This document shows, one piece after another, positions 40,358-50,542 of a DNA stretch of 64,000 nucleotides; positions within the stretch are counted from its first letter, which is position 1, and each line of letters opens with the position of its first letter. The DNA comes from Sideroxydans sp. CL21 (GTDB lineage: Bacteria; Pseudomonadota; Gammaproteobacteria; Burkholderiales; Gallionellaceae), in assembly GCF_902459525.1 (NCBI RefSeq), contig NZ_LR699166.1:2616501-2680500 (forward strand). The letters run 5' to 3'. The notes beneath the pieces are model-generated. The model ran no database searches and had not been told where the DNA came from. It saw nothing but the letters and a program-made list of their open reading frames with translations. The position numbers and the translations under genes are program-made.

Positions 40358-41612
40358 ATACCGCCTCGACCTGGTCATACAGGCTTTGCGCAATGCGCTG
40401 AAAATGGAACATCCGGCCGATGCCGTGTTGCGCCATTTCTTCCAGGCAGAACGCATCGGTTCCAACGAGCGCTCGCTGGTGGCCGAAACCCTGTTCGGGG
40501 TATTGCGTCACCGCCTGTTGCTCGAATACGGCTGCACACTCGACAAAGGGCAGGCCACGGCACGCCGCATGACCCTGGCCTACTGGGTCAAGTTCGGCGG
40601 GTACAACCTGCGCGAACTGGAGCCGCTGCTCAAGGCGAAAGAAGCGGATTGGCTGGGCAGCGTAAAGAGCATCAACGCGAACGATCTGCCGCTTTCCATC
40701 CAGGCCGAGTTGCCGGAATGGATCGTCGACAAGCTGCGCACGCAACACAGCGACGCCGAGATCCTTGAACTGGGACGTTCCATGCAGCAGCCCGCCCCGC
40801 TCGATCTGCGCGTGAACACCCTGCTCGCCGGGCGAGACGAAGTGCTGCAGGCCCTGCAGGCTGACGGTCTGGATGCACAGGCCACGCCCTACTCGCCCAT
40901 GGGCATCCGCCTCAAATACAAACCGGCGTTGAACAAACATGCGCTGTTCCTCACCGGCAAATTCGAGGTGCAGGATGAAGGCAGCCAGATGCTGGGATTA
41001 TTGCTTGCCCCGAAGCGCAACGACATGGTGGTGGATTTTTGTGCCGGAGCTGGCGGCAAGACGCTGATGCTCGGCGCGATGATGAACTCGCAGGGACGCC
41101 TTTATGCCTGGGACGTTTCCGAGAAACGCCTCACCAACCTGAAGCCGCGCCTGAAGCGTTCCGGTCTGTCCAATGTGCAACCCCAGCTCATCGCGCACGA
41201 GAACGACAGCAAGGTGAAACGCCTGGCCGGCAAGATCGACCGCGTGCTGGTGGATGCGCCATGCAGCGGTTTGGGTACGCTGCGCCGCAACCCCGACCTG
41301 AAGTTCCGCCAATCGCCACAAAGTGTAGCCGAGCTGAATGTGAAACAGACAGCGATTCTGGATTCCGCCGCACGATTGCTGAAACAGGGCGGACGCCTGG
41401 TCTATGCCACTTGCAGCTTCCTGCACGAGGAGAACCAGGGCATCGTGCAGGCATTCCTCGCAACGCATCCCGATTTCGCCCTGCTGCCTGCAAGCGAAGT
41501 GCTACGGCAACAGCATATCGACCTCGCGATGGGCGACTATCTGCAGCTCAACCCGCAACAACACAATACCGACGGCTTCTTCGCAGCCGTGCTGGAACGC
41601 AAAGGTGCATAA
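40344..41612 (+). CDS. RsmB/NOP-family RNA m5C methyltransferase
   Basis: 422 residues. SAM-binding VDFCAGAGGKTLMLGAMM, catalytic VDAPCSGLGTLRRNPD and YATCSFLHEEN show both cysteines of the m5C family. It has an N-terminal NusB-like helical region. It is RsmB-like but may act on a different rRNA or tRNA position. Confidence 0.85.
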   Translation: MLLTEYRLDLVIQALRNALKMEHPADAVLRHFFQAERIGSNERSLVAETLFGVLRHRLLLEYGCTLDKGQATARRMTLAYWVKFGGYNLRELEPLLKAKEADWLGSVKSINANDLPLSIQAELPEWIVDKLRTQHSDAEILELGRSMQQPAPLDLRVNTLLAGRDEVLQALQADGLDAQATPYSPMGIRLKYKPALNKHALFLTGKFEVQDEGSQMLGLLLAPKRNDMVVDFCAGAGGKTLMLGAMMNSQGRLYAWDVSEKRLTNLKPRLKRSGLSNVQPQLIAHENDSKVKRLAGKIDRVLVDAPCSGLGTLRRNPDLKFRQSPQSVAELNVKQTAILDSAARLLKQGGRLVYATCSFLHEENQGIVQAFLATHPDFALLPASEVLRQQHIDLAMGDYLQLNPQQHNTDGFFAAVLERKGA

Positions 41613-41755
41613 AATACTGCTCGCCCCCAAGCACTTGTTGATTTAATTTATATATCAATCAGATAATTAGTATGCAGAACACGGTAAACTGGCCAAGGAC
41701 AAATCGCTAAAATCAAACGTAACATGCCCGCAGGGAGGAATCGGGCAGGTTTACC

Positions 41756-41863
41756 ATGAAAATTAAGGTACAGTTCGAAATCAATCTCGCGTCGACCCGG
41801 ATAGCGGGACTGCGACTTTCCAGCCGGATGCTGAACCTGGCTGCCAATATCTTCGGAAAATGA
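41756..41863 (+). CDS. Possible 35-residue protein or leader peptide
   Basis: ATG 41756 after GGCAGG; the stop at 41861-41863 overlaps the GGDEF/EAL start (ATGATG). The sequence is MKIKVQFEINLASTRIAGL then a hydrophobic/basic tail ending NIFGK. An upstream hairpin TGCCCG/CGGGCA encloses GGGAGG. Coupled translation suggests a role in setting expression of the regulator. Unrecognised. Confidence 0.4.
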   Translation: MKIKVQFEINLASTRIAGLRLSSRMLNLAANIFGK

Positions 41864-44361
41864 TGGTCATGGATATCTTCCCGAACTTGTCCGATTGGTC
41901 CCTGAGCAGGAAGCTCGTATTCCTCATCATGCTGAGCAGCACGATCTGTCTGCTGCTCGGCTTTTCCGCGCTGTTTGCCAGTTCCCTGCGCAGCAGCCAG
42001 AATGAATCGTTGCAACAGCTCTCCGGCATCTCCGAAATCCTGGCTGAGAATGCCCAGGCCGCACTGGTGTTCGACGACCGTAACGAAGCCAGGCGCATGC
42101 TCGAATCCCTGCAAGGCCATCGCGAGATCGACTCCGCATGGCTGCTGGATGCCAACGGCAATGCACTCGCCGCGTGGAGTCGCCATGGTGCAGCCAAACC
42201 GGCTCCTGCCGACTATCAAGTCGAAGCCCTGCAAACACGCTCCGAACTCTGGTCGAGGAGTGCCGACCTGTACCGCCCCATAACGCGCGACGGAGAACGG
42301 GTCGGCTACTTACTGTTGCATGCGGACCTTTCGGAGAGCTGGAACAACCATCTGATCGACCTGGAGACCGGGCTGGTCGTCGCAGCCCTGTCGCTGCTGG
42401 TGATCTACGTTCTGGCGATCCGTTTGCAAGGTGTCATTTCACAGCCCATACGGAACGTTGCCGATACGGCACGCACCATCGCCAGCGAAAAGACCTATGA
42501 ACTGCGCGTACCACAGCATACGAACGACGAGATCGGCGAACTGATCATGGCGTTCAATCACATGCTGAGCGAGATCCAGGATCGCGACGAGAGCCTGCTG
42601 CGCCATCAGGACAGGCTGGAAAGGGAAGTGGGTAAGCGCACGGCGGAATTGGCCAAGACCCATGACGAGCTGGCGTTGGCGGCAAAAATATCCAGCCTGG
42701 GATACTGGGAATATAACGTACTCACCAGCGAATTCACCTTCAACGACCAGTATTATTCGCTACACTCGACCACCGCCCAGGAAGTCGGCGGCTATCGTCT
42801 TTCCTATGAGGATTTCGCCAGACGCTTTGTCCATCCGGAAGATGCTCATCGCATCAGCGACCATATCCAGCTGGAGCTCGATTCCAGGGAAGCCGATTTT
42901 GTGGTTGAAACCGAGGTACGCACTCTGAACGCAGACGGCAATATACGCTGGATGAGAATCCGTTTTAAATCGTTGAACGATGAGCAGGGGTTCAAATTCA
43001 AGCTGACCGGCGTCAGCCAGGACATCACCGAGAAAAAGCGTTCGGAAGAAACAATCTGGAAACAGGCCAACTTCGACCCGCTTACCGCCCTGCCCAACCG
43101 CCGCATGTTCCAGGACAGGCTCGAGCATGAGATCAAAAAATCCAACCGCGACGGATCGCCGCTGGCGCTGATGTTCATCGACCTGGACAAATTCAAGGAG
43201 GTCAACGACACCCTGGGCCACGACAAGGGCGATATCCTGTTGGCGGATGCGGCACAACGCATCGCCGCATGCGTGCGCGAATCCGACACGGTCGCCAGGC
43301 TGGGCGGGGACGAATTCACCGTCATCCTGCCCGAACTAAACGACCCGACGTGCATTGAGCGTATCGCACAGGCCATCATAGACACGCTGGTGGCCCCGTT
43401 CAAGATAGGCGGAGATACTGCCTATGTCTCCGCCAGTATCGGCATCACGCTTTATCCCGATGACGCGGCCAATCTGGAAATACTGATGAGCAACGCGGAT
43501 CAGGCCATGTACGCCTCCAAGAGTGCCGGACGCAACCGTTACAGCTACTTTACCCACAGCCTGCAGGAAGCCGCATTGAAGCGCATGCACCTGATCAACG
43601 ATTTGCGCGGTGCGCTCTCCGGCAACCAGTTCCGCCTGCATTATCATCCCATCGTCGAAATGGCCAGCGGCAGCATTCACAAAGCCGAGGCACTCATACG
43701 CTGGCAACACCCCACGCGCGGGTTGATCAACCCGGTAGAGTTCGTCATGCTGGCTGAAGAATCGGGAATGATCGTAGAGATCGGCGACTGGGTGTTCAGG
43801 CAAGCCGCCGTCCAGGTGCAGCGCCTGCGTGAGACACATCATTCCGAGTTCCAGATCAGCGTGAACAAATCGCCGATCCAGTTCCGCAACGACGACCGCT
43901 ACTTCCAGGAATGGCTCCCCCATTTGCAGCAGCTGGGGCTGCCCGGGGAATGCATATCGATAGAGATCACCGAGGGGTTGCTGCTGGATGCAACGGACAA
44001 TGTTCAGGCAAAGTTGCTCGACTTGCGCGATGCCGGTATCCAGGTCGCGCTGGACGATTTCGGCACGGGTTATTCCTCACTGTCCTACCTCAAAAAATTC
44101 GACATTGACTACATCAAGATCGATCGCAGCTTCGTGCGCAACCTGACCGCCACCTCGGATGATATGGCTTTGTGCGAGGCCATCATCGTGATGGCGCACA
44201 AATTGGGACTGAAGGTGATCGCGGAAGGAATCGAGACCGCTACGCAGCGCCATCTGCTTGCCGCGGCAGGATGCGATTATGGGCAAGGTCATTTCTTCTC
44301 GCACCCGCTCCCGGCACACGAGTTCGAGGCCATGCTCAAGACCTCGACGTACTGCGCTTAA
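41860..44361 (+). CDS. Membrane-bound diguanylate cyclase/phosphodiesterase (HAMP-PAS-GGDEF-EAL)
   Basis: 833 residues. A helix at about 20-42, a periplasmic sensor (about 45-165), a second helix (about 170-192), HAMP, a coiled coil, a PAS-like domain (about 270-400), GGDEF (about 405-565, with RLGGDEFTVI intact) and EAL (about 580-825, with EALIRWQHP and DDFGTGYSSLSYL). Both catalytic domains look competent, so either synthesis or breakdown of c-di-GMP is possible. It may be coupled to a tiny upstream frame and runs into the convergent tolC end. Confidence 0.9.
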   Translation: MMVMDIFPNLSDWSLSRKLVFLIMLSSTICLLLGFSALFASSLRSSQNESLQQLSGISEILAENAQAALVFDDRNEARRMLESLQGHREIDSAWLLDANGNALAAWSRHGAAKPAPADYQVEALQTRSELWSRSADLYRPITRDGERVGYLLLHADLSESWNNHLIDLETGLVVAALSLLVIYVLAIRLQGVISQPIRNVADTARTIASEKTYELRVPQHTNDEIGELIMAFNHMLSEIQDRDESLLRHQDRLEREVGKRTAELAKTHDELALAAKISSLGYWEYNVLTSEFTFNDQYYSLHSTTAQEVGGYRLSYEDFARRFVHPEDAHRISDHIQLELDSREADFVVETEVRTLNADGNIRWMRIRFKSLNDEQGFKFKLTGVSQDITEKKRSEETIWKQANFDPLTALPNRRMFQDRLEHEIKKSNRDGSPLALMFIDLDKFKEVNDTLGHDKGDILLADAAQRIAACVRESDTVARLGGDEFTVILPELNDPTCIERIAQAIIDTLVAPFKIGGDTAYVSASIGITLYPDDAANLEILMSNADQAMYASKSAGRNRYSYFTHSLQEAALKRMHLINDLRGALSGNQFRLHYHPIVEMASGSIHKAEALIRWQHPTRGLINPVEFVMLAEESGMIVEIGDWVFRQAAVQVQRLRETHHSEFQISVNKSPIQFRNDDRYFQEWLPHLQQLGLPGECISIEITEGLLLDATDNVQAKLLDLRDAGIQVALDDFGTGYSSLSYLKKFDIDYIKIDRSFVRNLTATSDDMALCEAIIVMAHKLGLKVIAEGIETATQRHLLAAAGCDYGQGHFFSHPLPAHEFEAMLKTSTYCA

Positions 44362-45698
44362 TGAAGAGATTGGTTGACGCTGATCAGATCTGCCTCGGCA
44401 AGATTGCCAGCGGCTGCTTTCAATCGCAGCTGGCTGACCAGGTAGCTGTATTGAGCCTGGAATAAATCGCGCTTTGTCGAAAATAATTGTTGCTGCGCAT
44501 TCAGCACGTCCAGATTGGTGCGCACACCCACTTCATGTCCCAGCTTGCTGGCCTCCAACAGGCTTTCGCTGGATTTCAATGCCTGTTGCAACGCTTGTAC
44601 CTGGGCGATCCCGCTGACCACGCCCAGATAAGCCTGACGGGTTTGCAGTTCGATATTGCGGCGCGTACTTTCCAGATCCTGTTTGGCTTTTTCGCGATTC
44701 GACTCGGCCTCGCGCCACCTGGATTGTATCGCTCCGCCCTGAAATAACGGAACGTTAAGCTGCACACCTATCGCAGTGCTGCGGGTGTCCATGGCGCCAA
44801 ATACTCCGCCGGTCGCGGTGCTGGAACCGTAGCTCGCGACCAGATCTACCGTGGGCATGTCTCCGCCACGACTGCGCGCTACCTCCTGTTCTGCCAATTG
44901 ATAGGCCGCCTCAGCCTGGACGATCTGGAAATTTCCCTGCTGCGAAACGGCGACCCACTTCTGCACATCGGTCGGATCGGGGGTTTCAAGCTTGAACGCG
45001 CCACTCAACACATTCAGTTGGTTGACCTCGGCATTGATCAATTTTTGCAGGGTGCGACGCTTGATCTCGAGGTTGCTGGCGGCAGCCAGTTCCTGGGCAA
45101 CGATCAAGTCGAAACGCGCCTGCGCTTCATAAGTGTCCGTGACAGTGGCCGAACCCACCTCGAAGTTGCTTTTGGCCTGATCCAGTTGTTCCGCGATGGC
45201 GGTTTTCTGCGCCGCCGTCAGCTGCACAGTATCCTGGGCGATCAGCACGTCGAAATAAGTTTGCGCGCTGCGCATAATGACATCCTGCTCGGCGAGCTTG
45301 AACTGCGCTTCCGATATAGCCACCTGCAATTCGGACTGGTTGTATGCCGCCCAATTCTGCTCGCGGAACAGCGGTTGCACCAGATTGACGCCATAGCCGT
45401 GCGTGTTGTATCTCATACCCCCGCTTACGAAAATCGGAGACGCCGTGCCGTAGTTGATCGTCACATCGTTGCTGGTCGTATTCGCGTTGAAAGTGACGCT
45501 GGGCAGCAACAAGGAACGCCCTTGTATCAATTTCTCCATGCCCGCTTGCTGTGCGGCGCGGGCAGAGGCGAACACTGCGTCCTGATTTTGTGCCGCGCGG
45601 TAAATATCGACCAGATCAGCAGCTTGCGCCGGGGACTGCGTCCCCAGTGCCAGCAGGATGATCAATGTCACTTTGGTATATTTCAATGCGTGCTCCAA
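44358..45698 (-). CDS. tolC: TolC-family outer-membrane efflux channel
   Basis: 446 residues. Signal peptide then the tandem OEP repeats: ALQ-type coiled-coil blocks such as QAYLGVVSGIAQVQALQQAL and the start VDIYRAAQNQDAVF. The size fits TolC-type trimeric channel proteins. It is last of the tetR-adaptor-RND-tolC operon. Confidence 0.9.
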   Translation of the reverse strand: MEHALKYTKVTLIILLALGTQSPAQAADLVDIYRAAQNQDAVFASARAAQQAGMEKLIQGRSLLLPSVTFNANTTSNDVTINYGTASPIFVSGGMRYNTHGYGVNLVQPLFREQNWAAYNQSELQVAISEAQFKLAEQDVIMRSAQTYFDVLIAQDTVQLTAAQKTAIAEQLDQAKSNFEVGSATVTDTYEAQARFDLIVAQELAAASNLEIKRRTLQKLINAEVNQLNVLSGAFKLETPDPTDVQKWVAVSQQGNFQIVQAEAAYQLAEQEVARSRGGDMPTVDLVASYGSSTATGGVFGAMDTRSTAIGVQLNVPLFQGGAIQSRWREAESNREKAKQDLESTRRNIELQTRQAYLGVVSGIAQVQALQQALKSSESLLEASKLGHEVGVRTNLDVLNAQQQLFSTKRDLFQAQYSYLVSQLRLKAAAGNLAEADLISVNQSLH

Positions 45699-45719
45699 TC
45701 TTCAGGTCAGGCCAAGCGA

Positions 45720-48700
45720 TTATTGTGAAGCACGTGCCATGCTGAATCTTTTGACCCTGGACCGCATCCATTCGATCAGATCATCCACGTAAGTGAATAC
45801 CACCGGAATCACCAGCAGGCTCAGGAAGGTCGACGTGATCAGACCGCCGATCACCACGATCGCCATCGGCGAGCGGAAGCTGCCATCGCCCATGCCGAGG
45901 TCGAGCGCGACCGGCATCATGCCGGCACCCATTGCCATGGTCGTCATCACGATGGGGCGTGCGCGTTTTTTGCAGGCATCCAGCAAGGCTTCGCTGCGGG
46001 TCATGCCGCGTTCGCGATGCGAGACGATGGCGTATTCCACGAGCAGAATGGAATTCTTGGTGGCGATCCCCATCAGCATGATGATGCCGATCATCGACGG
46101 CATCGAGATCGCGGTGTGCGTCAGGAACAATGCCAGGAACGCGCCGGGAATCGACAGTATCAGCGCGCACAGTATCGTGGCTGGCTGCATGAAATCCTTG
46201 AACAGCAGCACCAGAACAATATAGATGCACATCACACCGGTGAACATCGCCAGGCCGAAGCTGGCAAAAAGCTCCTGCATCATTTCCGCATCGCCGACCG
46301 GTGCCAACTCCACCCCGGCGGGCATGTTTTTGATGGAAGGCAGGGCCAGCACCGCTGCCTGCACCTTGCCGAGAGGTTGCCCGGCCAGTTCGATTTCAAA
46401 GGAGATGTTGCGCTGGCGGTCGTAACGGTCGATCTCGGCAGGGCCGCTTTCCAGGCTGAGGGTCGCCACATTGCCGAGCAGCACCGGTCCGCGCGAGCCT
46501 TGCACCACCAGGTGCGACAACAACTGGATGTCCTGGCGTGCATCGTCGCGCAGCTTCACCACGATGGGCAGTTGCCGGTCCGGCAGGTTGAGCTTGGCCA
46601 GCGACTGCTCGTAATCGCCGCTGGTGGCCACGCGCAAGGTCTCGGCGATCTGACTGGAAGTCACCCCCAGATCGGCTGCACGGGCAAAGTCCGGGCGCAC
46701 CACCAGTTCCGGACGCAGAACGCTGGAATTTGAAACCACGTTGCCGATGCCCTGGATCGTGCGCAGCTCCTGCCCGACCTTCAGCGCGTACTGGCTCAAC
46801 AGTTCGCTGTTCTCGCTGGTCAATACAAGCTGGTATTTGTCCGAGGACGAACCCAGTCCGACCTTGAATCGCACACCGGGCAACACTCTCAACGCCTCGC
46901 GCAACTGATCCTCGATCTGTTGCTTGCGCAATTTTCGTTCTTTCCTGGGTTTCAACTGGATGGACAGCGTAGCCTTACGTACGTCAGACGCCCCGCTCGG
47001 CTCGAATACATTACCCCCTGTCGAGCCGGCACCAATGGCGGTATAGACCAACGTCACGTTAGGATTCTTGATGATGATATTGCGCGCCTGTTCGGCCAAT
47101 GCGTAAGTCTGGTCGAACCTGGTTCCCGGTGGCAGGGTCAGTGTCACTTGGGTTTGCGACAGGTTGTCCTTGGGCTGGAAAGCCGTCGGCAGGGTGCCGG
47201 CCAGCACGAACGAACCGACAAAGAACACAGCCGTCAGGGTCAGCGTCTTCAAGCGGTTCCCCAGACACCACTGCGCCCATTTGAGGTATATCTCTAGCCA
47301 TTTCGGCGTCGCGTGCAGCTCGCGCGGACGCAGAAAATAGGCCGACATCATGGGCGTCAGCAGGCGCGCCACGACCAGCGAGAACAGCACCGCCACGGCC
47401 GCCGTCCAGCCGAACTGCACGAAGAACTTTCCCGGTATGCCGCTCATGAAGGCCGTCGGCAGGAATACCGCGACCAGCGTGAAAGTCGTCGCGATCACCG
47501 CCATGCCGATCTCGTCGGCCGCCTCCATCGCCGCCTGGTAAGGCGTCTTGCCCATCTCCAGATGGCGCATGATGTTCTCGATCTCGACGATGGCATCATC
47601 CACCAGCACACCGACCACCAGCGACAAGGCAAGCAGCGTCACCAAATTGATGGTGAAACCGAACACATACATGACCGCGAAGGTGGGAATGACCGCCAGC
47701 GGCAAAGCGGTCGCTGCCACAATGGTGGCGCGCGTGTTGCGCAGGAAGAAGATCACCACGATCACCGCCAGCAGCGCGCCCTCGAAGATCATCTCCATCG
47801 AGCCCCTGTAGGTTTCGTACACCTGGTCGACCGTATTGAACACGCGTTCCACGGTGACCTGCGGGTGCGTCTGCTTCAGGGTTTCAAGCGCTTTCGCTAC
47901 GCCGTTTCCCACTTCGACATCGCTGGCGCCGAGCGAACGGACGATCTCGAAGCCTACCACTTCCCTGCCGTCATGCAGCGCGGCCGAGCGCCTTTCGGCG
48001 ATGGAGTCGCTGACATCGGCTATCTGATCGAGGCGTATGCGACGGCCGTCGCGGATGCTGATCTCCATCTGTGCCAGTTGTTCGGCAGTCTGCACCGTTG
48101 CCAGCGTACGCACGGATTGCTCCATGCCGCCGAGATCGGTTCGCCCGCCCGGCGCTTCCTGTTGTATCTTGCTCAGCTGGGTTGAAACCTCGGTGGCGGT
48201 AATGTTCAACGCCAGCAACTTGGCCGGATCGAGCTCGACGCGAACCTGGCGTGTCACACCGCCGACGCGGTTTACCGCCCCGACACCTTTTACGCCCAGC
48301 AGCAGCTTGGTGATGTTGTTATCGACGAACCAGGACAGCTCCTCCTCGTTCATCTCGGGGTCGGCGATGGTATAGGTCACGATCGGCTTGCCGCTCAGCT
48401 CCACCTTGGTGATGACCGGATCGAGCATCTCCTTCGGCAGATCGCTGCGGATGCGCGTGACCGTAGATCGCACGTCTTCCAGCGCCACGCGCGTATCCCG
48501 CTCCAGCCTGAATTCGGCGGACACGATGGCGGTTCCGTCGGTGACATGGGTGTAGAGGTGTTTCAATCCCTGGGCGCTGGCGAGCGCGTTCTCGATCTTG
48601 CGCGCCACTTCGGCTTCCATCTGGTCCGGCGACGCACCCGGCATCGAGGCCGTCACAGTGATCGTCGGCAGATCGATATCGGGGAACAACTGGATCTTCA

Positions 48701-48794
48701 TGGCCTTGAACGCCATCACGCCCAGAAAGGTGAGCATGATGAAGCCAAGAACCGCCGGAATGGGGTTGCGTATCGACCAGGCTGAAACGTTCAT
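45720..48794 (-). CDS. RND-family efflux permease
   Basis: 1024 residues with 12 helices and two periplasmic loops. It starts MNVSAWSIRNPIPAVLGFIM and has GVLVDDAIVEIENIMRHLE (central proton-relay helix) and FQPKDNLSQTQV. It is nearer to hydrophobe/multidrug or AcrB-like HAE members than heavy-metal pumps, since the DDA pair rather than DFG-type CusA residues appears. Substrate unknown. It overlaps the adaptor by four bases. Confidence 0.92.
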   Translation of the reverse strand: MNVSAWSIRNPIPAVLGFIMLTFLGVMAFKAMKIQLFPDIDLPTITVTASMPGASPDQMEAEVARKIENALASAQGLKHLYTHVTDGTAIVSAEFRLERDTRVALEDVRSTVTRIRSDLPKEMLDPVITKVELSGKPIVTYTIADPEMNEEELSWFVDNNITKLLLGVKGVGAVNRVGGVTRQVRVELDPAKLLALNITATEVSTQLSKIQQEAPGGRTDLGGMEQSVRTLATVQTAEQLAQMEISIRDGRRIRLDQIADVSDSIAERRSAALHDGREVVGFEIVRSLGASDVEVGNGVAKALETLKQTHPQVTVERVFNTVDQVYETYRGSMEMIFEGALLAVIVVIFFLRNTRATIVAATALPLAVIPTFAVMYVFGFTINLVTLLALSLVVGVLVDDAIVEIENIMRHLEMGKTPYQAAMEAADEIGMAVIATTFTLVAVFLPTAFMSGIPGKFFVQFGWTAAVAVLFSLVVARLLTPMMSAYFLRPRELHATPKWLEIYLKWAQWCLGNRLKTLTLTAVFFVGSFVLAGTLPTAFQPKDNLSQTQVTLTLPPGTRFDQTYALAEQARNIIIKNPNVTLVYTAIGAGSTGGNVFEPSGASDVRKATLSIQLKPRKERKLRKQQIEDQLREALRVLPGVRFKVGLGSSSDKYQLVLTSENSELLSQYALKVGQELRTIQGIGNVVSNSSVLRPELVVRPDFARAADLGVTSSQIAETLRVATSGDYEQSLAKLNLPDRQLPIVVKLRDDARQDIQLLSHLVVQGSRGPVLLGNVATLSLESGPAEIDRYDRQRNISFEIELAGQPLGKVQAAVLALPSIKNMPAGVELAPVGDAEMMQELFASFGLAMFTGVMCIYIVLVLLFKDFMQPATILCALILSIPGAFLALFLTHTAISMPSMIGIIMLMGIATKNSILLVEYAIVSHRERGMTRSEALLDACKKRARPIVMTTMAMGAGMMPVALDLGMGDGSFRSPMAIVVIGGLITSTFLSLLVIPVVFTYVDDLIEWMRSRVKRFSMARASQ

Positions 48795-49735
48795 GCCTGA
48801 GCTTTCACCACTTGAACGACATCACCCTCGGTCAGAAACGCCCCGCCGCTTTCGACAACCGGTTCATCCGGCTTGAGTCCCTGTTTGATCTCGACGCGAT
48901 CGCCATTGCGCTGCCCGACTTTCACCTCGCGTTCGTGCACATGGCCGTCCGCTCCCACCACCAGCACAAAAGTCATGCTGCCGCGCTGCAGGACAGCCGA
49001 CTGTGGCAATGACAGCAAGCTCCGCTTGCCGTTGCTGATATCGAATGTGCCATGCGCAAAAAGTCCGGCGATGATCCCCGTGCTGTCCGGCAGGGTGACC
49101 AGTGCGTAGCCGTAACGCGACTGCAAATTCACCGCCGGGGAAATGGCACGGACCGTGCCCCTGATGACGCGGCCCTCGCCCACAGCGACTTCAGCCGTCA
49201 TTCCCTTGCGCAACAGCATCAACTCTTCCGCAGTCAGCTCGGCGCGCCACTCCAGGCGTTCGTTGCGGATCAGCCGGAACAGTTCGGCACCAGGCTGGGA
49301 CATGGAACCGGAATTGGCACTGGCAGCCGATATGACGCCGTCATAGGGCGCGACGATGCGACCCTGCGCGGAATGGGTTGCCGCGGGGTCGTCGCCGAGG
49401 CGCGCAAAATTATCCAGCGTCACCAGCACATCGCCCTGTTTCACATGATCGCCGATGCTGACTTTGACCTCCGCAAGACGCACCCCTTGCACTTGTGCAC
49501 TGATGACGGCCTCCTGCCACGGCAGGATGCTGCCGTTGGCTGACAGCGTGCGTCCCCATTTGTCCTGCTGCAACACGGTCGTCCGCACCGTCAGCGCCGG
49601 ACGGCTTTCGGCAGGAACAGTCGGCTCGGCCTTGGCAGTACCGGTGTCGATCACCCACGCGCTACCGGCAGCCAGCGCCAAAGCCAGCAAAGCGATACTG
49701 ATGATCATGGGTTTGCGTTTGATATGCATGTTCAT
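48791..49735 (-). CDS. RND periplasmic adaptor with minimal hairpin
   Basis: About 314 residues from ATG 49735. N-terminal anchor ISIALLALALAAGSAWVI. The two lipoyl half-motifs (VISAQVQGVRLAEVKVSIGD and GRIVAPYDGVISA) are joined by only about 20 residues, where MexA-type adaptors have a 60-100-residue alpha-hairpin. The beta-barrel and membrane-proximal parts follow. Contact with TolC must therefore be tip-free or different. Confidence 0.85.
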   Translation of the reverse strand: MNMHIKRKPMIISIALLALALAAGSAWVIDTGTAKAEPTVPAESRPALTVRTTVLQQDKWGRTLSANGSILPWQEAVISAQVQGVRLAEVKVSIGDHVKQGDVLVTLDNFARLGDDPAATHSAQGRIVAPYDGVISAASANSGSMSQPGAELFRLIRNERLEWRAELTAEELMLLRKGMTAEVAVGEGRVIRGTVRAISPAVNLQSRYGYALVTLPDSTGIIAGLFAHGTFDISNGKRSLLSLPQSAVLQRGSMTFVLVVGADGHVHEREVKVGQRNGDRVEIKQGLKPDEPVVESGGAFLTEGDVVQVVKAQA

Positions 49736-49790
49736 TCCGGGGCTTCCTCTCAAAACAATTTTGGTGTCCGTGCAGGCAGGGCCAGGCCGC

Positions 49791-50507
49791 TTATTTGTCA
49801 GCGCCAGCCGCGGTTGCGCGTCTTTTGCGTTCTGCCTCGATCAACGCAACGGCGTATCCAACCAGTCTTTCCGTCATCGTCTCCCGTGCCTTCTGCCCGC
49901 TAATCAGGTTCGGCGCAAAATAATCGAGCGCCATTCGATTGTGAAAATAGAAAGTCGCCAGGCCGATGACTCCGAAAGTCAATCTGTCCAGATCTGCATC
50001 GGGTTTCTGCAGGCCGAACTCCCGGCACAACAAGGCCTGCATCTTTTCGTGATTCGGGCGGAACGCCTGCACCATGGCATCGCCCAGCACGCCGCTGGGC
50101 TCCGCGTCTTCGCGCGCATGCAACCGCATGAAGAGCTGCCGCATCGGGTCTTCCTCCACTGTCGGAGGAAACAGCCAGCCATAGAAAGACTGAAGCGCTA
50201 CCTCCAGGGATACCTGCGCGATGTCCAGCGTGGCAAAGGTATTGCATTCGTTCAGGAAAGGCAGGCGGAACACTTCGCGGTACAGTTCCGCCTTGTCGCC
50301 GAAGTAATAATGGATAGAGGCCAGATTGACCTCGGCCCGTTTGCAGATTTCGCGCGTGGTCGCGGCGTGGTAACCGACTTCGGCGAAGACCTCGGTTGCG
50401 GCTTGTAGCAGGCGCCAGCGCGTCTCTTCCTGCGCGCTGGGCTGATGGCCGAGCAGGCGTTGTGCTGTTTGCAGCAGCAGGCAGCGGGTTTCTTTCTCTG
50501 CGGTCAT
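49791..50507 (-). CDS. TetR-family regulator (CerR-like) of the efflux operon
   Basis: 238 residues. N-terminal helix-turn-helix (AATEVFAEVGYHAATTREIC, then RAEVNLASIHYYFGDKAELY) at about 33-80; the C-terminal domain resembles the CerR/DUF1956 type. It is first gene of the efflux operon, whose promoter overlaps a 35-bp palindrome, so autorepression with drug-induced release is likely. Confidence 0.88.
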   Translation of the reverse strand: MTAEKETRCLLLQTAQRLLGHQPSAQEETRWRLLQAATEVFAEVGYHAATTREICKRAEVNLASIHYYFGDKAELYREVFRLPFLNECNTFATLDIAQVSLEVALQSFYGWLFPPTVEEDPMRQLFMRLHAREDAEPSGVLGDAMVQAFRPNHEKMQALLCREFGLQKPDADLDRLTFGVIGLATFYFHNRMALDYFAPNLISGQKARETMTERLVGYAVALIEAERKRRATAAGADK

Positions 50508-50542
50508 GCCTCACCCCGGAATTGTTTGAATATTAAACAGAA

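Noticed and set aside
41613-41859. Possible c-di-GMP riboswitch before the GGDEF/EAL gene
   Set aside because: No GEMM-type conserved core is present; only one simple hairpin is seen.
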